64,000 bases of DNA from Ignelater luminosus (GCA_011009095.1 VTPC01004672.1:66226-130225), one strand, 5' to 3'; numbered from the stretch's first letter, positions 1-12,831 are shown. Numbers and translations are program-made. Notes: generated by a model from the letters alone, not told the origin.

Positions 1-84
1 ATCTTAGATGTCGTGTATTATCAGATTAACCATGCTTTGAATTCTATACGTGTATATAATTCTAAAGTGTTCATTTTTTTATAG

Positions 85-390
85 GTTTTTTTTCCTCGTG
101 GCATAGTGAAGATATATGATAGGAATTGTCATTTAAAAATTTATTGGGATAATTTAACTATAGTTACATGGGCCGTGGCTTTGTACTACAAATTAATATA
201 TAGTAGTATTACTAAATACACCATACAAAGAGATATGCAATTCATCAGATATCTAAAAAAAGGAACACAGATGAACATATTGATAAAAAAGACATTTTAT
301 TGCGAGGCCATATCGTTAGATTATAATCACACTTGCTGGTCGCTGTTACATTGTAAACTGACTCATTATACATTTTACGTAACAATGTAG
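85..390 (+). CDS. Unrecognised open stretch behind a splice acceptor
   Basis: A pyrimidine-rich run ending in TTATAG (about 71-84) looks like a 3' splice site. Directly after it one frame stays open for about 101 codons and ends in TAG at 388-390. There is no ATG near the front, so if coding it would be a terminal exon rather than a complete gene. The predicted peptide has a hydrophobic stretch around 'WAVALYYKLIY' that could be one membrane segment, but I recognise no family. The length is unusual for such AT-rich DNA, yet chance is a fair explanation. The region after it up to 1186 shows nothing else. Confidence 0.2.
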   Translation, partial: VFFPRGIVKIYDRNCHLKIYWDNLTIVTWAVALYYKLIYSSITKYTIQRDMQFIRYLKKGTQMNILIKKTFYCEAISLDYNHTCWSLLHCKLTHYTFYVTM

Positions 391-1186
391 GAGTGAACCA
401 TACTGGACATTTGTTAGGAACAAAAAAGATTTCTTAACGTAAATATACTGGATGTATTTAAAAATGATTTTAGCGAAGCTTTATAATTCGTATTGAATAC
501 CTCATTGTGTATGTACGCATTAGATTTTTAATTAGAATTTTAATGTTTAGTACATGAACGCAGAGGCAACTTGTAAGATAAGCTATTTTTATTTTAAACA
601 TACCTAAAATGAACTTTTCAAATTTTTAATTTTTTTGTGATTAGTATAGTTTTATTTATTTTGAAGTAATTTAGTGTTTTGCAATTATTGCAACGTTGCA
701 TGATCAAGAAGAACTATCTTGAACATTCTTAAATGCCGACGGAAGAAGTTAACTTTTTGTAATTAAATAAATTAGCAAAAGAACATAACCCTGATCACTT
801 AAATAGCATGCCCCGTAATTCAAAATCTTCAATTCTATATTTCATAAATAAATGATTAAAATTATTTTTACTGTTCTTAAAATAACTTACTCTTTTCAAA
901 CGGCAAAGCTTTCTATAATTCTTGTTGGATAAAGTATAGAATTCGAATTACTGCATTTGAAAATTAATTAAAAATAAACAAATAAGAATTATTAACTAAA
1001 CATAAATTAGACAGGCCTACAATCAAAACTTTTTTGTGCTGATTATAATCTGACACCTGTTTTTAACTAATGTTGGCACGGAGATTTCAAATATCAAATC
1101 AAATTTTCCCTATTACGTCAGGTTTTTCTGCTGTGCTCTATTTTTGTTTTTCACATTTGAAAATTCTTGGAAGTCTTTAATATCAC
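391..1186. other. AT-rich stretch, nothing recognised
   Basis: About 0.8 kb of low-complexity, AT-rich DNA with frequent stops in all frames. I see no transposon ends, tandem repeat, or splice-flanked open frame that I would defend. Confidence 0.5.
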
Positions 1187-1188
1187 TA

Positions 1189-2483
1189 TGTCCAGAAAGT
1201 AAGTTCATTTTTACTGGTAAAATAAAACAAATGTATATTAGGAAAAATAATTTATTGCAAAAGAATCTGTAGACTTAAAACTATTATTCAACATAGCTAC
1301 CACCATTTTGTAAGCATTTATCGTAGCGTGGCACTAATTGTTGTATTCCTTCGTCATAAAACGTTGATGCCTATGACTGTAACCAAGTTGCAACATGTTC
1401 TTTAATCTCATCGTCGTCATTGAATTTCTTGCCAGCAAGGTTTTATTTTAGGCTTAAAAACAGGAAGAAGTCACTGGGAGCAAGGTCCGGACTATACGGT
1501 GGGTGGTCAAATTGTTCCCATCCAAATTGAGTCAAGAGTTGCTGTGTAAGGTTTGCAGTGTGGGGGCGAGCATTGTCATGAATCAACAAAATGCCGCTAG
1601 TGAATTGCACGACGCAGTTTCCTTAGCGTATCACAGTAAGCAATAGCGGTAATTGTTTCGCCCCGTGGTAGAAAGTCCACTAAAAGAACACCACATCTGT
1701 CCCAAAACACTGTGCACATGATTTTCCGGGTTGTCAAATTCGGTTTCGATGTTGTCTTTGCTGGTGACGATGTGTGCCTCCATTCGATCGATTGCCGTTT
1801 TGTCTCATTTGTCTCATAGGCTACACAAGTCTCGTCCCCAGTCACTATACTGTTAAGGAAATGGTCCCCATCATTGTGATAACGAGTCAGAAATTCAAGA
1901 GCAGCATCTAGGCGTTTTTTCTTGTGATCCTCGGTAAGAGTTTTCGGTACCAAGCGTGCACAAAGCTTTCGATATCCCAGTTTGTCATGAACAATTTCAT
2001 GAAAAGGGGATCGTGAAATTAGGGGAAATTCCATAGAAAGAAGAGAAATCGTAAACTTACAGTTTCCTCTAATTTTTTCATTCACTGCATGAACAAGTTC
2101 ATCATTAACCAATGATGGACGTCCACTTCTTCCTTCATCGTGCACGTTTACACGGCCATTGTTGAATTTTTTTACCCATCTCACAACCATAGAATAACTC
2201 ATTACATTCTGTCCATACACCTCAGAGAGCTGTTGATGAATGTCCACTGGTTTCAAATTTTTCGCATTGAGAAACCGAATCACTGATCTAATCTCGCAAT
2301 CGGCGGAATTTTCAATTACCTTCGCCATTATAAACAAGCACTGTGACACGATAACAACAGATAACTAACTCAAAATGGCGTCAATCGCTTAGTAACGATA
2401 CAAGGTCATTGCCGCGCATGCGCGGAACTGTGATCGCATCGCTGCAACGGCGGGAAATAGAAAATGAACTTACTTTCTGGACA
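1189..2483 (-). mobile_element. mariner element (DD34D), both ends present, TA target duplication
   Basis: The left end TGTCCAGAAAGTAAGTTCAT (1189 on) and the right end are perfect inverted copies over at least 23 bp. TA dinucleotides at 1187-1188 and 2484-2485 are the expected target duplication. The 1295-bp length is normal for mariner. The gene runs on the minus strand. Because the ends are clean, the element could in principle be moved by a related transposase even though its own gene is broken. Confidence 0.93.
1284..2349 (-). pseudogene. mariner transposase, frameshifted
   Basis: This would cut and paste the surrounding element. The most likely start is the second Met (MAKVIENSADCEIRSV, 2328), eight codons into the open frame. 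The N-terminal helix-turn-helix is followed by the mariner linker (WVKKFNNGRVNV, DEGRSGRPS) and the first catalytic Asp in IVTGDET. After LRRAIH (about 1600) the frame breaks, and the rest continues in another frame: LLIHDNARPHT with the second Asp, then HPPYSPDLAPSDFF with the third. The D-D spacing is 34 residues, the DD34D type, and the tail ends GGSYVE at 1284. The break looks like a small deletion of roughly 10 bases. The usual W after GDET is C here. With the break repaired, the length would match the normal 340-350 residues. Confidence 0.9.
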
Positions 2484-4059
2484 TAGTTATACATTTAAAT
2501 GCTTGAATTCCTAGGATTTAGGACTTTTCAAATACCTTCTTCTTCTTAGCGTAATATGCACATAATGACACTGCCCCAATAATACTTAAGTTCTTCTCTT
2601 AAAAGCAAATAGCAATGATTTGTTAGTTGCGCGTGTGGCAGTAATGAGCTCTTAGCCGGTCGTGTAATTTTTATTCGTTGGCTTCCTACACATTTTAATC
2701 GCAGTGAAGAGAATATATACATGATGCCTACTACTCAAAAATGTGTCAATAGTGACGATCCTTTCTGTTACGTTTGTGGAAGCTTTATTGTTCCCAGTCA
2801 AAAGACAAACGTCAGTGATTTAGTAAAGAAGTTATACTTGGCTTATTTTGGCGTGAATCTTGAAGATCAAGACAAGTTGTGGGCTCCTCATAAAGTGTGT
2901 AAACCGTGTGCGAAAAATTTACGATAGTGGAGCAAGCGAAAGCCCCAAAATTTGCTTCTGACGTGAACCTAAAAACCATGTCGATGACTGTTATTTTTCT
3001 TTAGTACAGGTTTCGGCTTACAATAAGAAAAATAAGAACAAAATTGTGTATCTAAATCTCGACCAGTGCCTCATTCCGATGAAATACCAGCTTTAAGAAG
3101 CTTCCTTCACTTGAGGATGAGGACGATCAGAATATGTCAGACGTTCTTGAAGAGCAAAACCTGGATGTTAATCTTGACAATGAAGATCTAATTTCTAAGT
3201 CTGGACTTCAACGTCTTACTCAAGTGGAATTGAACAACCTAGTAAGAGATTTGGGTCTATCAAAGGAATCATCGAAACTGCTAGCTTCAAGATTAAATGA
3301 GAAAAACTTACTGGAGAAAGATACAAAGATGATTTTTTATCGTAGCAGGGAAAGTGATCTTGTACAACATTTTAAACACGAGTGTGGGTTTGTTTATTGT
3401 AATCATGTGCCAGGTTTGCTAAATGAAATGGGGGTTAAACAATATCACTGAAATCAGTGGCGTTTATTTATAGACAGTTCAAGCAGAAGTCTCAAGTGTG
3501 TTTTGCTACACAGTGAAAATGTGTATGGTTTAATTCCTATTGGTTATTCAGTCCACTTAAGGGAAACATGCAAAAACATTAAAAATGTTCTGAATTTCTT
3601 AAAATATACAGAGCATAACTGGATCATCTGCGTGGATCTTAAAATGGTAAATTTTCTGCTTGGCTTTCAAAGAGGATACACAAAGTTCCCGTGTCTTATT
3701 TGCCTGTGGAATGCTCGAGGCTCTTAGAATGTTCTTAGACGTTGGAGAAAATAATGTTATAAGCCAACCAGTAGTGAACAGAGAAAAAATCATTTTTCCA
3801 CCTCTCCACATCAAACTAGGTCTTATGAAGCAATACGTTAAAGCTTTGGATTTGCAAGGCGACTCACATTGGCCGGAAATGACGAAAAACCTGTCAAAAC
3901 TAAATAACTCTCAGAATTGCTTACATGTTTTGTATATAAGGGTGTTATTGGCGTCTCTGCTATCCAAAGTGATGTAGAAAATGGAAATTATTTTATTTGT
4001 TTATATGGTTTATTGACGAAATTTAAAAAAAATTCGTATCTGAATTCGTACATTCCGTC

Positions 4060-4360
4060 TGTCTGTAGGTCTCTTGCCATGCTACCGTAACTTTACAGAA
4101 CATGTTATATATGAAATCGACTTAGAAGTTTCTCCTAATTACAGATACATAATCAGTTCGATATCTCGAATAGTTTTCGAGATAATCGAGATCGAAGATG
4201 GCGATTTTAAGGCATAATCTGTCTATTGGTATGTTGTCATGTTGCCGTAACTTTACAGGACATGTTATATATGAAATCAACTTAGAATTTTCTCCTGATT
4301 ACAATACATAATCGGTATTCCGATATCTTGAATACTTTTCGAGATAATTGAGATCGAATT
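4060..4360. repeat. Two tandem imperfect units of about 165 bp
   Basis: The phrase ACTTTACAG(A/G)ACATGTTATA, followed by a conserved tail ending in GAGATAAT(C/T)GAGATCGAA, occurs at about 4090-4195 and again at about 4250-4355. The two copies differ at scattered bases. They lie inside the interrupted middle of the fossil gene and do not resemble it. Confidence 0.7.
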
Positions 4361-4629
4361 TCTTTTCTTATTTATTTGTCTTCCTGCTATTTGTTGTATA
4401 TTTTTAAGACGAATATTATGTCGTTTTTCTGATCTATAACACTGCACAAAGTATCAAATATAATATTTATACTGACACCATTTTTAATTGTTCTTCAATA
4501 AAAAAGTGACTGAGTTTCAAATTTGTTAAAAAGAATCGTGTTCGCTTTGTTTGCGAGTGCAGTTCAAACATGGCAATCTGATTTTCGAGTAAGTTTGTAA
4601 CTTAATCGTTTTCATCGAACTCCAAAGGA

Positions 4630-4915
4630 GTCCTTACCGAATTTGCCAAGTCTGTTTGTCTGTCTGTCTGTCCAGCCGTCCGCATTTTTTTAAATTTTGA
4701 AATTTTGACTTCAGATTTGGATTCTACATCAAAAACTAAAAACAATGTGCTGTCTTCGTTTTTTTGGCTGCCGAAATTTGAAAAATTTTCAAAAATTTTT
4801 TTTTAATTTAGAATCGTATTTTACATCAAGAAATAAGAGAAACCTATACTTTTATCTTTTTGATATCATCTCAGGAACATGATCAAAATAGCCGCCAAAG
4901 TTTGAAAAAAGTAAC
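4630..4915. repeat. TCTG microsatellite followed by a degenerate duplicated block
   Basis: A short (TGTC)n run at about 4650-4675 is followed by two diverged units that share TACATCAA followed by an A-rich stretch and end in GCCGaAATTTGAAAAA or GCCGcAAAGTTTGAAAAA (about 4715-4800 and 4805-4910). Such blocks often belong to non-autonomous insect repeats; the family is not recognised. Confidence 0.5.
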
Positions 4916-5038
4916 AAAACGGAATTCTTTGTAGTTATGCTTTGCACTCCCAGATGTTTTATTCTAAGATTAGCTCACCGATACCAAAGTATCGGGCTTC
5001 AATTTTGACTAATAAAGTTTATTTTTGAACATTTGATC

Positions 5039-5345
5039 AGTGGCGTACCTATGGGGAGGCGGAGGTCGGGCGGGGGCGGTCCGCCCCGGGCCTCATTTAG
5101 CACTTACAAATAACTATTGTTGTTTATACTTTTACTATTTTTTCGGAAAAAGACGAATGCGCTCTACATTAACTACAAGTTTAAGACTCGAAAAGCATAA
5201 TAAACCGAATATAATACAAAATATTTAAACAATAGATAAATTTAAATGTATTCCTGCTTTTTCTTTTTATAGATTACTAAAAGACCCGCAAATTTCCGCA
5301 GCTGATTTTTACTTCCTTAAAAAATATAAACTTTTTCTTATATTA
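5039..5345. mobile_element. hAT-like terminus, solo
   Basis: CAGTGGCGTACCTATGGGGA begins a GC-rich block with an internal hairpin (GGGGGCGGTCCGCCCCGGGC, about 5073-5092). This is typical of the ends of hAT elements. I found no partner end and no 8-bp duplication, so it may be a truncated copy or a one-ended fragment. The following 250 bases are AT-rich and featureless, and fossil-gene sequence resumes near 5360. Confidence 0.4.
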
Positions 5346-6401
5346 CAACATAAATTCACATGGGACCGCAGGGGATAACATTTTCAAATTTCAAGATGAA
5401 TAAAGAAAACTCGAACTTTGTTCAGCTAACTATGATTGAATTTTTCACTGAAATCCTACAAAAAAATTACAGTAACTATGATATTGCATCGTGCTTGAAA
5501 GACTATTTCGTGAGTACAGTAGCCAATTTTGACGCTTTTTTAATTTAGCGAGATATACAACTTCAAAGCAATAGTTAAAATTTGGCTTAGTATGTTTGCT
5601 GTAAAAGCACTATCTTTCAAGTATTATTTATAACACAATGTATTGTAATATGCATAAATTAATTACGAATACTAATTTTTGAATGTTTAGTTGTAAATAT
5701 AAATATATTTCAATTTCATTTTGCGTAGATTTATTTTTTAGAGTTTCCGACCACAGTGCGACTGTTTTCAGTACATACGTGAAAAGTTTCCACGACTTAG
5801 TTACGAAAAAACTAAAGTCGATGTTTTCGATGAACCGCAAATTAGAACTTTAATGAGAGACCCAAATTTCATCAACACTATGAATGCAGTTGAGAAGAAG
5901 GCCTGGAACTCGTTCACGATGGTTGCCAACAATTTTCTTGGAACAAGAAAGTGTGTAATTATAAAGATTTAGTGAAAACAATGCTTGAAAATTTCCACCG
6001 CCTAGGTTGCAACATGAATATAAAGCTTCATTTTCTAAATAGTCATTTTGACAAATTTCCCGAGAGTTTAAGTGCTGTAAGCAATGAGCAGGGTGAAAGA
6101 TTTCATCAAGATTTAAAAACTATGAAAGGTCGGTATTAAGGACGATGAGACATTCAGATGATGGTCGACTATTGTTGGAATATTCAAAGGGATTGTTTAA
6201 AATTGTTATCTTTATATAATCTAGCCTGAGATTATTCTTATCTACCCTCTTTTCCTAGAAAACTGGATATAAGAAAATATTTATCCATAAATGGAGAGAA
6301 ATGGACTTGGAATCCTGACTTTAACGATCTGGGAAAACTAATAAAGGTTGAATCTGCACGGACTCTGATGACAACAAAAAGAGTATAATGAAAGACAAGA
6401 A

Positions 6402-9400
6402 AATTAAAATAGCAACATAAAATGTCAGAGGCACATCTGAGCAAAAAGTCCTGATAAACTTAACAATAATTATGAAAAAATTTAAAATAGGAATCAAACA
6501 AAACAGAAATCTGATGAAAATATAAAACTAGAAGAACATGTGTTATTTAATATCAGCAGCAAAAATAGATTCTTCAGGACAGGTTTCCTTTTAAGCAGCG
6601 GAATTAGTGAGATGGTGGTATATAAAGCTATATCTGACAAAATTTGTTGAATACGTATAAGCGGGGAATTCCGTAACCAAACTGCTAATCAAATATAGTA
6701 TTCTAAGAATAATAAAACCTTATCTTGTATGAACGTATGGAATAAACTTTAAGAAAAATGTTTATGAGTCTTATTAACTCGCACCACTCATCTAATCTCG
6801 TAAGACTTGAATTACTAAAATTTTTAAAATACAAAAGAAAATAATTAATCCAAAATTAAAATTTTAAGCCAATTACAAAATTTAAGATTTGACCACAATA
6901 TTTTTTTTTATTTAGGAAACATAAATACAACAGTATAATACTTAAAATTCCTATTGGAAAGATAAATTACCAAGGATGAAGTTAAACTACCTAAAACCTA
7001 ATCAACTAAACTTAGAACAGTAAAACTAAAAAAAAAAGAAAAGCAGTGACAAATGATTACAATTTCTAATCAAATTAATGACAAGAATCTAACAATGTTT
7101 ACAAATAAGCTAGTACAATAAAAAACTTTTCTGATTTGATCTAGATCCTCATTATGACACCAATCAATTAATTACAAAAAGAAACTAAAAATTCATCTCT
7201 GCCAGAGTTAATCTCCACGAACTAGAAGAAATGCAAGAAAATTAGTAATCGCCTAGCATCACCTGCCTACATATTCAAATTTTACACGTTAAGATGCAAA
7301 TGGAAAGATTAAAAATCTAATTAATAAGAGCACAATCTTAAGCTGCAACCAATCAATCATAGATTAAAATGGTCAGAGAACCATTTAAATTTGTTAACCA
7401 GATCCACATTTAAAGTATATAATCAGCAGTAGCTATAAACAGCTGTAACAATTTGATTTCTCTACAAAAAGAAAATAATAAAAAATAAAAACAGTCATAC
7501 TGTGTCCCGTTTGCAATAAAAAATAATAAAAGATTCGTCGACCCGCTAAGTAATATCAATAATTTAAAGAAACTAATTTAAGATAAGCATCACTATCTAT
7601 GCGACCTCAAATACAAACTACAAAAAATCCCCTTCCAACAAGAGAAAAGACGGCAAAAAATATTCTAGATTACACAGACAGAACGGTTAGCCAACCAATT
7701 ATGTAACGAGTGCCGAAAATGATCGTTACATAGTGAAGTATAGTCACATTGCAGAACAGCATAGTAAGCATAAAGAATGCAATGAAAATGAGACGAAACT
7801 TGTACATTTTGGTATGGAACACAAAATAAGGATGATGAGTACAAATTTCAAACAAGGATGTTCATAAAACGATATCGTTTATCATAATCAAATCGACCAC
7901 GTGTTGATGAAGATCAAACGTACCAACGCTGTAAAGGGTGTCAGAAGTTTCAGAGGTGCGGATACTAACATTGATTATGTACTACTTATAATGACAAATA
8001 TGATTTACCCAGAGCCCTCAAAGAAAATACAAACATAAGGAAGATATACAACATGGAACTATCAAAAAATGGAAGAAACGAAGATTTCAAAACAGACATA
8101 AGGAGTGGTCTAGACGAAAATCCCATAATTGAAAATGTTGTACAGTAAGTATCAAATAAGCATATGACGAATGCAAAGAAAAGAAAAAATAAAGATTCGT
8201 TTGACTAAGAATGTAAGGTAGTATTAGAAAAAATTACGCATGTGCAAACAAAACACAGTAAAAAGTAATTATAGAAGTTATGCAAAGGTAGTAACGCAGA
8301 CCTGCAGAAAAACCGTGAGTATATGGAGACAAAAATACAAATCAAAAAATAACTATATATAAATAAACAATCCGACATTTTTACCAAAAAGTTAAAAAGA
8401 ACATAGAAGCAAGTGTAGAGCAAATAAGCTACTACAGAGATAAAGATGAAGCATCAAGCAATGATATAGCTGAAAAATCAAATAGATGAGCTGGTTATTT
8501 CGAGAAACTTCAGAATGTAAATAATAAAGATTTGGAAACTGAACAAGATAATACTGAAATTTAACAGCCTACAGAAGAAGAGATAAAAAATACCATATCA
8601 GAATTAAAAAACAACAAAAGTTCAGGGGAGAATGGAATTACTGCCAAAATTCTAAAAGAAGGATTGTAGATATTACAACAAAGAATAAGCGGTTTAATAA
8701 GACAGATATGGAAAGAAGAAGAAATACCAAACTTATTTAGTTAACTTATTAAAAGGAATTGCTCTATCAGACGTAGTATATAAGGCATTGAGCCTAATTA
8801 CAAGGAAAAGGTTAAACAGCTATATTGTGGATATCACGATAGTTTAAAGAAAAGATAAACAATTGCTCAAATATTCACTTTAAAACAAATACAGAGTAAT
8901 ACTTACAAATAAAACTTAGGCTTCCACATAATGTTCATTGATTATAGGTAGGTATATATGACCCGATAATTAGAAGCAAAATGTATAGATGTATGACGAA
9001 ACTAAAAATACCGAGCAAGATAATACATATGACGAAAATGACGTTTCAAACAGAAAATAAAGTAATTACTGAGGGAAGAGTATCAAGGTTTTTCAAGGTA
9101 AATATAGACTTAAGACAAGGTGAACCACTATCTACAATTATTTTTTTTTAGTTTTGGAATCTATTTTATGAAAGAGTGAAATACAAACTAAATCTATTAT
9201 TTATTACAACAGACACCAGATAGTTGCTTGTGCCGATGATTTTGCCCTAATAAAAAGATCAAAAAGCAAATTAATAAATATATTTAGAAGGATAAACAAA
9301 AAAATCAAAAGAGTTTGGACTTAAGGTAAATAAGAGTAACATAAAATGCTCATAAATAAGAATGGGAAATAACGTAACAGTTGTCAAAGCATCAGTCTTG

Positions 9401-9680
9401 TTGGGAAATGAATTATCGAGTTTAGATAAACAAAACGAAATAAAAATTTGGGAGAGAAAGATCCTCTGAAGACTTTTGGGAGGCATTAAAGGTCAATATG
9501 GCCAATGGAGAAGAAGAACCAATAATGAAGTAATGCAAATGTATGGTAATTTAAGTATCATACAAGTCATAAAAGTACAAAAAATAAGTACCAGAAACTA
9601 GAAAAGACAGACAGGGGAGCTTGAAGGGAGATAGTCAGGAAGATTGAAGCCATAAGCCTTAAAAGGTTAGACAACGTTTT
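6402..9680 (+). mobile_element. Decayed non-LTR retrotransposon (LINE) with endonuclease and reverse transcriptase
   Basis: Two separated parts are legible on the + strand. At 6402-6690 there is an apurinic-endonuclease start (KIATxNVRGTSEQKVL, then FLLSSGISEMVV). At 7865-9670 there is the end of the endonuclease (NQIDHVL, GVRSFRGAD), then reverse-transcriptase sequence (TEEEIKNTISELKNNKSSGE near 8570; VITEGRVSRFF near 9065; KSKEFGLKV near 9305) and the C-terminal tail (GGIKGQYGQWRRRTNNE near 9480). Stops and shifts are frequent, so it is old. An RTE-like clade is my best guess and is not certain. The catalytic YADD-type motif is damaged (VPMILP-like reading near 9235). No poly(A) tail or target duplication was identified. 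Confidence 0.75.
6700..7860. other. Unassigned AT-rich insert within the LINE
   Basis: This 1.1 kb separates the two legible LINE parts and has no LINE reading that I can follow. It may be a decayed insertion or LINE sequence too degraded to read. No inverted ends were seen. Confidence 0.35.
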
Positions 9681-10896
9681 CATGTATATAACTGAGGATT
9701 TTGCAACCTATTGCAATACGTTGCGATGCTAACCCTTTTATAATTTTATAATTGCATTTTTGGCTAATATATGACATTTTGAAAAACTGGGAAGTTACTA
9801 TTACCATAATTATCTAGAAACTAAATTCAGGAAAAAAATTAATTTAATGCTAAAGACTTTTGAAAAGATAATCCCAAAAACTAGATGAGAATTCTAAATT
9901 TAAAGTGAATCATTGCTATCAAACAAGCAAACCTTACATTATCAAAAATACTACTGTAATTTTTGAACACTATTAACAAACGTAGTTATTTGTGTATCAA
10001 CGCACTACTAAAGCTCAATTTATTACCACGAATGTCAAAGCACATGTAAGACCAAGTTGAAGTCTATACTCCTTGCTTTCGTGGAAACTAACTGTCTGGA
10101 CAAGGAAGAGATCATAAGAACACATGGAAGAACATTAGAATACATGGAAGAACATAAGAACACATAGTACTTAAGAACATACCTAAGATTAGTGGAAACG
10201 ATATGTGACTAATGTTATACGTATTAATTAACTATTTAGTATAAAAAGCTTAAGAAAGCTCAAGCTACTAATATTCCAATAATGTAGCTGTGCACATCTC
10301 GTTTCCATTGATGATAAATATTATTATCTTCAGTATATTCAAGGATTCTCCTATTTTTGTCATAATATTTTCTTCCTGTTTCCAATTTAAGTTAGTTAGA
10401 CTAATCAGGTACATGCGTTTTGAAAAATTAAATTGACTCTGCAATCTTATGCCAAAGTGTATTTTGACATAATACTTCATAGGTGTATAGATTACAAACA
10501 CATATTAGGCAAGCTCAGCATCTTTAATAGAATTTTTTCTAAATTCAAGATTACATTTTAACTCTTGTAGTTCTAATTTAAAGAAGGATTAGTAAATTCT
10601 CATGCACTAGTGCTGTATTATAGACTTGTACATACACCGCCACCTTGCAAGACATACAACAGAGAAAAACTTGAAAAATTTAACTCATTTCAATTTGCAC
10701 AAGTTTACAAAGTTATAGGCAATAAAATGAGTTATTCTAATCATAAAGCTAAAAATCTGAGGTTGTCATAGAACCAGCGATCTTTGTACTGAACAAAGAT
10801 GTCAAGATAATGCCCTGTGAGTCTCTTGTAATTTTACAATTTAGCTTCTGTGACGGATCATGCAATGAAAATGACGCTGCTAGAAGAATTCGATTT
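9681..10896. other. AT-rich stretch with a small tandem repeat, otherwise empty
   Basis: No gene or element was recognised. A 20-bp unit (CATAAGAACACATGGAAGAA) is repeated about 2.8 times at 10113-10170 with one or two changes per unit. Confidence 0.5.
10113..10170. repeat. 20-bp tandem repeat, about three units
   Basis: The unit CATAAGAACACATGGAAGAA is followed by CATTAGAATACATGGAAGAA and then a partial third unit CATAAGAACACATAG. Confidence 0.75.
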
Positions 10897-10904
10897 CACA
10901 TTAT
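10897..10904. repeat. Left 8-bp target duplication of the hAT element
   Basis: CACATTAT here is repeated exactly at 14666-14673, immediately outside the two hAT ends. Confidence 0.85.
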
Positions 10905-11245
10905 CAAGGCCGGAGCTAGGGTTTTGACAACATTTATTCGGTTACCTTAGATTCTAATAGATTTAGATCTAACCATTTTGTCTGCTAGGCTGTAACTAGA
11001 ATTGCTGTCTAGTAGACTATGCATTTTTAAAGGAAAGCAAGAACACCAGCAAACTGGCCCTTCGACTCGGCAACTTTTATCTTATTTAACCGACTTTGTA
11101 TCTCTTACCCTTTATGATATCTCAATGGTGAACCATGAATTTTGAACACACTTATCAGATCTTTTTTAACTGCGCGTCCTCCGAGTTACGCACTCCGTGT
11201 GTCGCGGCCAAGAAGAGTCCAAATAAATCATCCAGAAGAAGCTTA

Positions 11246-12749
11246 TTAAATCTGTACCTTCCTTGTCTTCATTAATGCAAATGTATCAATAACAAAGTCG
11301 AAATCAGTCTTCGCAGCTTCTTCCCTTTCAATACTCAGTATAGTAAGATCGCATAATCGATTTTGACCCATGGATGCTCTCGAACAATTTAAAATTAATT
11401 TTAATTTGCTGAAAGATCTTTCACAGCTAGCAATGGATACAGCAATTGTTAACCCTACTTGGATAGCTATACGAAGATTTGAAAATACACTCTCATCTCT
11501 ATATTGCACAATTTAGGTTTTGATATTTTAATGCTGGTTCGGCTTGTAAGCAACATTCTGAAGTCCAAAAGTTTTTCGTATAGTTGTTGACCAACAACAT
11601 CGCAGTTGTAGAAATTTCCCAAATTTTCGCATTGTAGTTTTAAGACGTCACTGTTACTGCTGTGAGACAATCCTTTAACGTCAAATAGAAATCCAAACTT
11701 CTCGTCCGTTTCATCCAAACAAGTGAATCTATCAGCCATTTCCGTAGAAAGACGGTCAATGGTTCTTTCATGACTTTTTCAATTTCCTGTTTAGCTGTTA
11801 ATTCGGCATCGGTCGACGTTTCACAAGTCATTCTTTTCTTTCGTCTTGGTCGTTGTTCGGTTTCAACATCCCAGTCTTGATAGAGTCTAAATTCAACTTC
11901 TAGGGCTTCAGTTACCAAAGTTTCTATTTCATCGTGAAAATGATCTCTGAGAGCTTTCAAATCTGAGGCAGCATCGTGGAGATCCATGCTCGGATCTTGC
12001 AGTCTCTTTTGAACCCGTTCAATAGGAATGAGTACTTTATCCCAAAAACTTAATCAGAAAATCGTGACTTAACATACGGTTGTATAACTGTCTCGCTTCA
12101 CTTTTTGGTTGACTAGTCTCATATGTACCGTCCATTATGACCTGAAGAACTTGACGTATATCGTCAAGCTATTTATTTGTGGGCTTCACAGCTTCTACCC
12201 TTGCACTCCATCTTGCTATAGACGCCGACGTAAGAACTGTAGGCACAGCCTTTTCGAGTTTTTCCCAGCGTTGAGTTGACGAGGAAAAAAATACGTAAAG
12301 AGCTTGAATCGTTCAAAAAAAATGTTACCATTATTGCGTTCTGTTTGGCTGCGTGTACACCAACTAAGTTGAGTGAATGGTTATCACAGTTCACAAGCAC
12401 TGCCAGATGGGTCTTCTCTATTATTTTTTCCTGAACACCACTTTTGTATCCAGCCATCACAGCAGCGTTATCATAACACTGTGACCGACAATTCTGCAAG
12501 TCTATTATATCCTTCTCTAAGTGATTCAAGATGGTCTTAACTAAGTTCTTAGCATCTTTCAGGTTCGTCTGAATATAACCAAGAAAGGATTCTGTAATAT
12601 GAACTGTTTCTTTTTTCAAAATCGACTTCCACATATCTTATTATTTCTGAAACTTGCTCACTATGTGCCTGATCAGGAGTCGAATCGAACGTGAGACCGA
12701 AGTACTTAGCTTTACGAATTTTTACGCTCAAGTTAAAGACGGGTGCCAC
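11246..12749 (-). pseudogene. hAT transposase, ZMYM1-like, broken
   Basis: The order on the minus strand is that of a hAT catalytic domain. First comes YFGLTFDSTPDQAHSEQV with the first acidic residue (about 12700). Next is DLQNCRSQCYDNAAVMAGY, the CxxC/YDNA block with the second Asp (about 12500), and then LVNCDNHSLNLVG in the region of the usual CxxH motif. The C-terminal hAT dimerisation domain follows: SIASCERSFSKLKLILN and RLCDLTILSIE (about 11330-11440). The N-terminal part, usually with a TTF-type zinc finger, should lie between 12749 and the right end but is split by the nested element and is not legible. Four or more separate frames are needed to read the protein, so it is dead. ZMYM1-like is by motif resemblance. 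Confidence 0.85.
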
Positions 12750-12831
12750 ATAGCAAGTGGCACCAAATGGCGCCCCTTTCCACAGTTATACCAGTTACAC
12801 CTACTTAAAAAGAAAGAGAAGTGCGCTTATA

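Larger units (their letters stand above)
2721..6330 (+). pseudogene. Fossil copy of a repetitive arthropod protein family of unknown function
   Basis: Pieces of one protein appear in order along the + strand: an N-terminal block with two Cys-x2-Cys pairs (CYVCG near 2776, CKPC near 2900) that may bind zinc; a middle block (LTQVELNNLVRDLGLSKESS near 3210; IPIGYSVHL near 3530; LPPLHIKLGLMKQ-type sequence near 3800); and a C-terminal block (NEQGERFHQDLKTM near 6085). I recall many arthropod genomes carrying multiple copies of this protein. Its job, and whether it belongs to a mobile element, are not known to me. This copy is clearly dead, with several breaks, and is split by unrelated repeats between about 4000 and 5345. 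No ends or target duplication were found. Confidence 0.6.
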
